From the NCBI GenBank assembly GCA_043764895.1, contig JAYUJY010000185.1, forward strand, positions 1-64,000: a stretch of 64,000 bases of DNA, in the 5' to 3' direction. This document shows positions 57,572 to 64,000 of this stretch, in pieces (position 1 is the stretch's first letter; each line of letters begins with the position of its first letter). Both the position numbers and the translations under genes were made by a program. The stretch is from JAAFJU01 sp043764895. GTDB taxonomy: Bacteria > Cyanobacteriota > Cyanobacteriia > Leptolyngbyales > Leptolyngbyaceae. The notes below the pieces were generated by a model, which had not been told where the DNA came from, made no database searches, and worked only from the letters and a program-made list of their open reading frames with translations.

Positions 57572-59962
57572 TTACTCCCGTCGTGCGAACCGTCGGAGAT
57601 AGGCCGAAAATACCGCATACAACAGCAACACCATCAGCACCGTCCCCGGAATCACCATCAACCAATTGCCCCGAAGCATCGTCCAAAAACGATCGAACCC
57701 GGTGGATTCAGTAATTTCGCGCTGCTCCCGCGATCGCTGCAAAAACTCCAGAGTATAGCGTTGAGGCTCTTGACCGAGGGGCGCTGGACGGTTAGCCCGA
57801 ATCAGCACTGTGTCATCTTTAAGCTGGAAAAACAGATCATCGCGGCTCCACACATCCCGCACCTGCGCCAACCCCTCATCCCCTTGCGCACTCAACGCCA
57901 CCACCATCCGATCGCGGTTCCACGGCGACAACACCGCTTTAATCACCCCTTGATCGTCCGGCAACACCTGCACCTGCGACCCATCCCGCTTTCGGCCCAA
58001 TAAATCTTGCAATGCAAACCCGGTCTGCTCATCAAAGGCTTGTGGAATCGGGAAGTTTTTCTGTAATCCAATGGCGATCAAGTGCCGATCGTTGCGAACC
58101 TTCTCCGGTAGTTTCCCAATTCGGTAGGCATCTAGCTTCACCGCCTCCGATCGCGTCAATCGTCCCAATCGCTCAGCCACCTTGAGCAACAACTCGATTT
58201 CGGCTGAACTCGGTTGATCGGGCATCACTAAAGCGCTTTTTGACAGATCCTGCGGTGCCCCAAACGGGTAGCCATACTGCACCAGGCGGAGGTCAGGCAA
58301 CTTCGCATACTGCTGTCGCCGCAGGTCAAAACTCGAATCTCGATGCACCGTCGCCCAGAGCTGTTGATCGGTGGCTCGGTTGCACGATCGGCGTTCTCGC
58401 GGGTCTAGCTGAAACCGGACTTGGACCTTCGAGTAGGGCTTAATGCGATCGGCAGGCAGTTCCACCGACAAGGTTTCGCGCGAGGCTCCTTTATCCGAAT
58501 CCAGCCGTTTGCCCATGATTGGAATTCCATCAAGCTGCACCTCTGCTAGCGAGGTAAGCGTGTTCACCTGCGCGCTGTAGCTAAAGCGTAGATTAAACTT
58601 ATTTCCTTTATCGAACTGATCATCGGGCAGCGCCTTCACGTCGTACTCAACAATGGGAGAATCCGCACCCCGCACCGTCACATCGTCGATCGGTTCGCCA
58701 TTGTAGTTGCGCAAATCCCGCAATTCAAACTGATCCTTAACGGGAATAAATGCCTGCCAGTCTCGTAAGCTTGGCGTCGGCACCTCGTCTACCTTTTGAA
58801 CAATCAGCGTCTGTCCGGTGCCAATTTGTCGATCGCGGGCCTGCACCAAAAACTGCATCGCCTTTGCCACGCCCTCATCCCCGTTGCCCGTCGCAATCAT
58901 CACCAGACCCCCATCGCCCGACGATCGATTGGCCAAGGTCAACACGCCCACATCCGGCGGCAATGGCTGACCTTTCTCATCCAGTATTTGTCCATCTTTT
59001 ATGGTTGTAGCCAACTTTAAGGTCGCCAGTTCCGGCTGGTTCTTAGGCGTGCCGACGATGATCAGGCGTTCGGAATTTTTGACGTCACTCGCGGACTTGA
59101 CTAGACGGGTTTCGATCGTCCGAAACTGTGCAAAACGGCCTAGCGAAGACTGAAGCCGTGCGATCGCTGATAACCAGACATCATCCACGTCATTGGGTAA
59201 CAAGTATGCCAATCGATTGGGTTCTAAGCTGAGCTTGTCAAACACCGGGTAAGGGTAACGACTAAAATCCAGCGCCACAGGCTGCGGCGCAAAGTCAAAC
59301 ACCAGCTTCGAGTCGGGCATGACTTCGGTCCATAGCGACGGATCGAAGGGATCTTGGGTGCAAGTGGGCGAATTGTTTTGCAGGGCGGCGATGACAATTT
59401 CGTTGTTATCCTCAATCAGCCGGGTGGGAATCTCGAAAACTGCCGTACCAATATCATCTTTTTTCTTATTGAGCGGAACGCTGCCAATCGTATTGCCATT
59501 AATGAGCAGCGTGAGGTTCGATCGGGTGGCATAGAGGGCCGGGGAATGCCGATAGCGCACCATCATCTTCACGCTTTGGGTCTGCCAATTGCGCGGACGG
59601 GTGAACTGAATCCGCGCTTCGTCATAGATGCCATTCAGCCGCAAACGATAGCCCACCACCGGACTCCGGTTGAACTCCAGGATGTATTGCCCTGGGGAGA
59701 GGGGTTTGAGGTAGGACGTTGGGTCTTTGGGGCTAAGATTTTCAGCTTGAGGCTGACTTGGATCTCTGTCGAGCGCTTTGGGAGCGGGGGCTTTGGGTGC
59801 GGTGTCGGTTTGGGGTTGTTCGGGCCGGGGGGATGACTCTTGAGAGACGGCGCGGTGACTTTTGAGGGTCAAATCTAACGTGGTCAGCCCTAACGTGGTC
59901 AGCCCTAACGTAGACAGCCCTAACGTGGCCGTAAGCAAGAACGATCGAGCAACAACTTTCAT
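57572..59962 (-). CDS. bcsB: Cellulose-synthase regulatory-subunit-like protein BcsB
   Basis: 796 residues: signal peptide, large periplasmic region, and a C-terminal membrane helix (WLMVIPGTVLMVLLLYAVF). The BcsB pattern is seen in SPVVGYRLRLNG, DDIGTAVFEIPTRLI, SPTCTQDPFDPSLWTEVMPDSKLVFDF and the paired carbohydrate-binding and flavodoxin-like segments. BcsB partners the BcsA synthase at the inner membrane. No bcsA or other cellulose gene lies in the window, so its partner must be elsewhere. The signal peptide carries a tandem repeat (LGLSTLGLTTLGLTTLDLT). Confidence 0.92.
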   Translation of the reverse strand: MKVVARSFLLTATLGLSTLGLTTLGLTTLDLTLKSHRAVSQESSPRPEQPQTDTAPKAPAPKALDRDPSQPQAENLSPKDPTSYLKPLSPGQYILEFNRSPVVGYRLRLNGIYDEARIQFTRPRNWQTQSVKMMVRYRHSPALYATRSNLTLLINGNTIGSVPLNKKKDDIGTAVFEIPTRLIEDNNEIVIAALQNNSPTCTQDPFDPSLWTEVMPDSKLVFDFAPQPVALDFSRYPYPVFDKLSLEPNRLAYLLPNDVDDVWLSAIARLQSSLGRFAQFRTIETRLVKSASDVKNSERLIIVGTPKNQPELATLKLATTIKDGQILDEKGQPLPPDVGVLTLANRSSGDGGLVMIATGNGDEGVAKAMQFLVQARDRQIGTGQTLIVQKVDEVPTPSLRDWQAFIPVKDQFELRDLRNYNGEPIDDVTVRGADSPIVEYDVKALPDDQFDKGNKFNLRFSYSAQVNTLTSLAEVQLDGIPIMGKRLDSDKGASRETLSVELPADRIKPYSKVQVRFQLDPRERRSCNRATDQQLWATVHRDSSFDLRRQQYAKLPDLRLVQYGYPFGAPQDLSKSALVMPDQPSSAEIELLLKVAERLGRLTRSEAVKLDAYRIGKLPEKVRNDRHLIAIGLQKNFPIPQAFDEQTGFALQDLLGRKRDGSQVQVLPDDQGVIKAVLSPWNRDRMVVALSAQGDEGLAQVRDVWSRDDLFFQLKDDTVLIRANRPAPLGQEPQRYTLEFLQRSREQREITESTGFDRFWTMLRGNWLMVIPGTVLMVLLLYAVFSAYLRRFARRE
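59868..59929 (-). repeat. Tandem 15-base repeat in the BcsB signal peptide
   Basis: On the plus strand, four units of CCTAACGTGGTCAGC lie in tandem; they encode the repeated LGLTT of the signal peptide. Probably variable in copy number. Confidence 0.75.
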
Positions 59963-60067
59963 GGAGAGAATACCTTGAGATGGGCACCGCAGTAGAAGAC
60001 ATCACCACCTCTATTAAACCGTGAACAGGGACGTAGAATAGTCGTAAATTTGACGGGAACTCTACTT

Positions 60068-60574
60068 ATGTTGCAATCTTTAGCGTTCAAATCCTATTTG
60101 ATTCGGCCTTGGACGGCGATCGATCGCCTTGCCGTCGCTCAGGTGATTGAGACGGTGCTTGCTGAATATGGCCTAGGCTGGGAGCCGGAGGGAGCCGACC
60201 GAGACGTCTTACACGTTGAAGAATGCTACGGGAACCAGGGCGGGGAGTTTTGGGTGGTGATTCAAAACGGGCAGATCGTCGGGACAGCGGCCTACTACCC
60301 GATCGATCGTTCTGAAAGCCTATCCGGCAGCGCTGTGGAGCTTCGTAAAATGTACTTATTGCCGCAGGTGCGAGGCCAAGGATTGGGTCGGTTTTTGTTA
60401 ACGCATCTGGAAGCCCGAGTCCAATCCAAAGGCTTCACCGACCTGTGGATCGAAACCGCCTCGGTCTTAAAAGATGCTGTAATCCTGTACGAAAAATCGG
60501 GCTACCAACCCGCCACAGGCGTCGAAACCGATCGCTGCGATCGCATTTACCTCAAGCGTTTACAAGCCCCTTAA
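60068..60574 (+). CDS. GNAT-family N-acetyltransferase
   Basis: 168 residues from the ATG at 60068; a TTG at 60050 adds 6. The acetyl-CoA motif RKMYLLPQVRGQGLGRFLLTHLEARVQSKG and the later YEKSGYQPATG fit GNAT, and YLIRPWTAIDRLAVAQVIE is a typical N-terminus of the 'ElaA/YjdJ-like' enzymes. Acceptor unknown. Confidence 0.88.
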   Translation: MLQSLAFKSYLIRPWTAIDRLAVAQVIETVLAEYGLGWEPEGADRDVLHVEECYGNQGGEFWVVIQNGQIVGTAAYYPIDRSESLSGSAVELRKMYLLPQVRGQGLGRFLLTHLEARVQSKGFTDLWIETASVLKDAVILYEKSGYQPATGVETDRCDRIYLKRLQAP

Positions 60575-60623
60575 CCCCCAATTCTGGGGGAACATGACTC
60601 CGAAGCCCCCAGAATTGGGGGTT
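60573..60623. repeat. Dispersed GC-rich palindrome pair, copy 2
   Basis: AACCCCCAATTCTGGGGG at 60573-60590 and its exact complement CCCCCAGAATTGGGGGTT at 60606-60623 form a large hairpin. Same element as at 4-32. Positioned between convergent genes (GNAT and SpoIIM-like), so it may act as a bidirectional terminator. Confidence 0.75.
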
Positions 60624-60631
60624 GGGGGCTT

Positions 60632-61585
60632 TCAATTCGATCGCCGGGAGCAATAGCTAACCAGCGCTGTGAACAACAGGATTCCGGTCAGGTATTTCAA
60701 CGGCGCTGGAATGAAAGGATTTGGGGAGAAAAAACCTTCGATCGCGCCCGCAATGAGCAGCAAAACCACAACGCCAAACATGATTTTTGCCGCTTGAAGT
60801 CCGTACAGTTTGAACGCATCCATCCGTCGATATTCTCCCGGAAACAACAGAGCACGAGCAATCAAAAGCCCCGCCCCGCCCGAAAGAAAAATAGCAGGCA
60901 ACTCCAGCGCTCCATGGGGAAAAACAAAGGCCCAGAAGGGATAAGCGAGATTGTTCTGGCCCACCAAGACGCCGATCGCCCCAATCAAAATCCCGTTGAA
61001 TGCCATGATGTAAACGGTGAGCAATCCAGCCGTAATGCCCCCCGCCGCCGCTCGAAACGTGACGCTCAGGTTATTGACCATAATGGAGGTGGATGCTAAC
61101 GGCTCATCGCCAAGGATTTTTCCCATCCAGAGTTTGTTGTCATCCCGCACCATGCTGATCAGCGATTCGGGCACCACCAGCGCCATAAAGGCCGGATCTC
61201 GCCACGCATACCACCACGCAATCAACCCCCCTAGCAGAAAAATCCCCGTCGCAACCGCCGTATAGCCCGCCGTCTCCTGAACCACCTTCGGAAACCCGAT
61301 CGTCACAAAAGCTTTTGCCTCTCGCCAATTTTGGCGCTGGGAGCCTTGGTAAATTTGGCTGTAGGCTCGGGTCGTGAGGGTCTGAAGGCTGTGGGTGAGC
61401 GTCTGACCCAGGTTGTGGGTGCGAGCACGGGCTAGATCGCCGCATACGGCACGGTAAAGGCTGGAGAGCGATCGCACTTCCGTGGCGTTGAGGGATTTGA
61501 GTCCGGTTTTATCCACCTTTTGGAGGAGGGCGTCTAAGGCTTTCCAGAGGGGTTCTTTACGATTAATCCAACGTTGAAGATTCAT
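60632..61585 (-). CDS. Stage II sporulation protein M-like (DUF95) membrane protein
   Basis: 317 residues. An N-terminal cytosolic helical part (INRKEPLWKALDALLQKVDKTG) precedes five or six membrane segments with VVPESLISMVRDDNKLWMGKILGDE and VFPHGALELPAIFLSGGAGLLIARALLFPGEYRR, typical of SpoIIM/DUF95. In bacteria without spores these occur beside RDD and MoxR-type genes, as an RDD gene does here on the other side. Function unclear. Confidence 0.9.
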   Translation of the reverse strand: MNLQRWINRKEPLWKALDALLQKVDKTGLKSLNATEVRSLSSLYRAVCGDLARARTHNLGQTLTHSLQTLTTRAYSQIYQGSQRQNWREAKAFVTIGFPKVVQETAGYTAVATGIFLLGGLIAWWYAWRDPAFMALVVPESLISMVRDDNKLWMGKILGDEPLASTSIMVNNLSVTFRAAAGGITAGLLTVYIMAFNGILIGAIGVLVGQNNLAYPFWAFVFPHGALELPAIFLSGGAGLLIARALLFPGEYRRMDAFKLYGLQAAKIMFGVVVLLLIAGAIEGFFSPNPFIPAPLKYLTGILLFTALVSYCSRRSN

Positions 61586-61743
61586 GGGGAAATCGGTGGC
61601 ATCTTGGAAAGAAACGGTTACATTGCAAGTGTATTCAATTTTGCCAGTCCAGACGAATAAATCATCTGTTGGGCAGATTACATTTCACGCCTTCTTTCAT
61701 TAAACCTGTCTTTTAAGCGCTACCGAAGCACCCTCTAAGCCCT

Positions 61744-62760
61744 ATGAATGAGCCTTTAAATCTAAGTCAGTTTACCCGTCTCCGGGAATCGTTGACGATC
61801 GGCGATGTCGTGAGCGTTGCCTTTACGATTTCTCGCGAACGCTGGAAACAAAATGCGGGGATTGCCCTTCAGGCGACGGCTTGGTTATTCGTCCCGGTGA
61901 TTGGAGGAGGCGTCCTGTCGGCGCTGTTTATGCCGTTGAGTATGGGGATGGGACGATCGGCAGCCAGTCGATCGGGTGCTTCAGGCATCATCGTGCTGGC
62001 GTTTGTGGTGTGGCTAGTCGGCGCTTTATACTGTTTGGGACGGTATATGGCCAATTCAGCATTGATTGCCCGATTGACGTTCAATGATTTGGCACAGGAG
62101 TCAGAGCCATTAGCCGATGCTCGACGATTTACGCAGTCCCGAACATGGTCCTATTTGGGGGCGAGTATGCTGATGGGGCTGCTGTATTCGGCGGTGTTCA
62201 TCGCGGGCACGATCGCATTTTCGATCGGGGCTGTCGCAATTGCACTTGCGCTTGGGGTTTCGACGTCTAGCTTTGGATCGGGGGTCGTTAATAATCCTGT
62301 AATAGGGTTTTTCTTAGTGATTGGGATGCTGCTCGCCATTTTAGGGTTTTTGGTGGGACTGACTTGGTTGGGATCGCGGTTCTTCTTTTACGAGGTGCCG
62401 ATGTCGGTGGAGCGTGAGACGGGGGCGGCGGCATCCATTGGTCGGACATGGAGTCTGGGAAATCGATCGAACTGGCGCTTAATGATGATTACGACCTTGG
62501 CGTATTTGATTACCTTACCGATTCAGGCGATCGCTCAAGTGGTGATTTTAATATGTCTCTTGATCCCACAACTCGCCATGAGCCAAAACGCCTCGCTCTC
62601 CGGCGGATTGATGGCTATTTCGGTTCTGGTGAATTTACTTGTGAACTTTGTGGTCGTGGTCGCGACGATCGTCTTTTGGCAAGCGGTGAAAGCGGTGGTT
62701 TATTTTGATTTACGGAATCAGGCGGAAGGGATGGGGTTGGAGTTGAGAAGTGGGAAGTGA
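61744..62760 (+). CDS. Hypothetical multi-span membrane protein
   Basis: 338 residues with about six hydrophobic segments and short loops, starting LTIGDVVSVAFTISRERWKQNAGIALQATAWLFVPVIGGG. The layout resembles the glycerophosphoryl-diester phosphodiesterase membrane-domain or YciC-like families often found with SpoIIM and RDD proteins, but I see no defining motif. It runs in the same direction as the RDD gene, 64 bases away. Confidence 0.75.
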   Translation: MNEPLNLSQFTRLRESLTIGDVVSVAFTISRERWKQNAGIALQATAWLFVPVIGGGVLSALFMPLSMGMGRSAASRSGASGIIVLAFVVWLVGALYCLGRYMANSALIARLTFNDLAQESEPLADARRFTQSRTWSYLGASMLMGLLYSAVFIAGTIAFSIGAVAIALALGVSTSSFGSGVVNNPVIGFFLVIGMLLAILGFLVGLTWLGSRFFFYEVPMSVERETGAAASIGRTWSLGNRSNWRLMMITTLAYLITLPIQAIAQVVILICLLIPQLAMSQNASLSGGLMAISVLVNLLVNFVVVVATIVFWQAVKAVVYFDLRNQAEGMGLELRSGK

Positions 62761-62824
62761 GAATGGAGAATGGAGAGAGAAGATTTGAGATTCGTTAAGA
62801 ACTGAATAAGGGGCGATCGCTTGT

Positions 62825-63604
62825 ATGAAATTTTTTAATGAGATTCGGTTGCGGACGCCGGAGAGTGTGGAGCTTGAGTTTCCGCTATCGGGGATTGGGA
62901 GTCGGGCTTATGCGCTCTTTGTGGATTACACCCTGTTGGGTTTGGCGATCGCGGGGTTTCTATTTCTATGGTCGATCGTCAGCTATCAGATGGTTCAGTA
63001 TTTTCCGTCTGCACCGGGACTCGGAAGCTGGCTGTTTGCTATTCCGGTGTTGCTGTGCTTTGTCATTTTTGTCGGCTACTTTGTTTTTTTTGAAACGCTG
63101 TGGCAAGGACAAACTCCCGGAAAACGATTGGCTCAGATTCGGGTGATTCGGGATGATGGACGTCCGATCGCACTGCCTCAAGCGACACTCCGGGCACTTC
63201 TGCGAACCTTTGATGATCTATCGTTTTTTGTGGTGGGATTTGTACTGATTGTTGTTGGGAAGAAGGAAAAGCGACTCGGAGACTGGGTTGCAGGGACGGT
63301 GGTAATTCAGGAACAGCGATCGAAGCAAGGCACGATTCAAGTCTTAGATGAAGCCAAGGCGAAACAAGTGGCCAATTATTTGCTGGAAGAGCAGGATCTT
63401 TCGAGTCTGTTGCCCGATGATTTTGCGGTGGTGCGGGAATACTTGAGACGCCGAAGCAAACTCTCGAATCGCGCCCGAGAGACCGTAAGCTTACGGCTGG
63501 CGCAGCAGGTGCAGCAGCGTTTGGAGATGGACGGGTTGCCGTTCAATATGAGTCCCAATTCTTTCTTGGAAGGAGTCTATTTGGCGTATGGGCAGACACG
63601 TTAG
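62825..63604 (+). CDS. RDD-family membrane protein
   Basis: 259 residues. The RDD signature (Arg, Asp, Asp) shows in LSGIGSRAYALFVDYTLLGLAIAGFL, with a second span around LLCFVIFVGYFVFFETLWQGQTPGKRLAQIRVIRDDGRPI and a third near FFVVGFVLIVVG. The C-terminal 100 residues are cytosolic and helical. RDD proteins include putative Na+/H+ exchange or small-molecule transport proteins; role here unknown. Confidence 0.92.
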   Translation: MKFFNEIRLRTPESVELEFPLSGIGSRAYALFVDYTLLGLAIAGFLFLWSIVSYQMVQYFPSAPGLGSWLFAIPVLLCFVIFVGYFVFFETLWQGQTPGKRLAQIRVIRDDGRPIALPQATLRALLRTFDDLSFFVVGFVLIVVGKKEKRLGDWVAGTVVIQEQRSKQGTIQVLDEAKAKQVANYLLEEQDLSSLLPDDFAVVREYLRRRSKLSNRARETVSLRLAQQVQQRLEMDGLPFNMSPNSFLEGVYLAYGQTR

Positions 63605-63741
63605 CTGCGTCGATCGATATATCTCTCCCAACTTTAAAGTCTTGATAAACTCTACCCTCAACGTTTCGGATTCCCTTTATCTTCGTTGTAAAGGTAGTTA
63701 AGACTAAGTTTTTCATTATCGTACGGAGTATTTTAAAAGCT

Positions 63742-64000
63742 ATGACAAACCCGACTGAAAGGCTTATTTTTGACTGTATTGTCGTGGGATCCGGTCCCGC
63801 TGGAGGCGCATCTGCCTACCATCTGGCCAAACGCGGACGATCGGTCTTGGTGCTCGATCGGGAGGTGCTTCCACGCTATAAGGTATGCAGTGGCGGCGTT
63901 TCGCCTGCGGTTGGGGCTTGGTTTGACTTTGACTTTTCGCCCGTGATCTCTAAAAAAGTTGACCAGATTCGCTACACCTGGAAGGTCGGCGATCCCGTCG
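63742..64000 (+). CDS. Geranylgeranyl-reductase-family flavoprotein (partial)
   Basis: The first 86 residues only; the gene runs off the right edge. The N-terminal FAD-binding motif CIVVGSGPAGGASAYHLAKRG and VLVLDRE, then LPRYKVCSGGVSP, are characteristic of the geranylgeranyl reductase family (ChlP-like enzymes and relatives acting on isoprenoid lipids). Whether it is ChlP itself cannot be decided without the rest. Confidence 0.85.
   Translation, partial: MTNPTERLIFDCIVVGSGPAGGASAYHLAKRGRSVLVLDREVLPRYKVCSGGVSPAVGAWFDFDFSPVISKKVDQIRYTWKVGDPV

Noticed and set aside
1..64000. tRNA or rRNA genes, prophage, integrase, CRISPR-Cas genes
   Set aside because: Searched by eye in intergenic regions and among ORFs; none found. 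A covariance-model search could still reveal a missed tRNA.

Overview
The window looks like chromosomal DNA of a cyanobacterium, probably filamentous (that last point is a guess). Support: HIP1-type GCGATCGC and CGATCG palindromes occur throughout; there is a Psb35-like photosystem II assembly protein; several cyanobacterial signature families appear (DUF3143, TIGR04376, a PedR-like LuxR regulator, AMIN-domain and SpoIID proteins, a geranylgeranyl-reductase-like flavoprotein at the right edge). No rRNA, tRNA, CRISPR array, intact insertion sequence or prophage was seen. One structured RNA gene, the SRP RNA ffs, is clear.

Layout. 0-7 kb: an N-terminally truncated Rpn-like gene, hisS, a small LuxR-type regulator, then a signalling pair (zinc-ribbon PP2C phosphatase followed by a CHAT-FHA protein) and an orphan Phd antitoxin between direct repeats. 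7-26 kb: mainly housekeeping, with PhzF-like isomerase, RlpA, Fe-superoxide dismutase, a Crp-family regulator, a J-domain/DUF3143/cbiT/cdsA run, NYN (LabA-like) protein, DUF2993, CorA, a phasin-like protein, ffs, YciI, rsmB, Psb35, an AMIN protein, RNase Z and a SpoIID-like protein. 27-35 kb: seven co-directional minus-strand redox and stress genes (GMC oxidoreductase, three SDRs, VOC, SRPBCC, zinc alcohol dehydrogenase). 35-42 kb: hemW, a PIN-TRAM protein, a 207-bp inverted-repeat element, an aspartic-protease pair, two PD-(D/E)XK-like proteins, a hydrolase overlapped by a 40-residue membrane microprotein, Uma2 and TIGR04376 proteins.

42-51 kb: signalling. A Ser/Thr kinase is fused to a PstS-like phosphate-binding domain, followed by two small genes and a minus-strand terminator. 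Next comes a chemosensory cluster (MCP, Cys-rich CheW, CheA-REC hybrid, divergent CheW) without CheR or CheB. 51-57 kb: proS, then an AT-rich accessory island with HicBA, a decayed CHAT-gene remnant, a convergent DUF5131 / three-Cys-motif-partner (TcmP) pair, a palindromic element and a HigBA-type module. 57-64 kb: Rieske lipoprotein, orphan BcsB, GNAT enzyme, SpoIIM-like/membrane/RDD genes and the start of a geranylgeranyl-reductase-family gene.

The best candidates for undescribed biology are the DUF5131-TcmP pair within the toxin-antitoxin-bounded island, the kinase-PstS fusion, the PP2C/CHAT-FHA pair, and several families of short GC-rich palindromic repeats. These repeats lie not only between genes but also in frame inside rsmB, hemW, the CHAT gene and the tail of the LuxR gene. 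Family assignments come from reading the translations and recalled family features; no database search was run.
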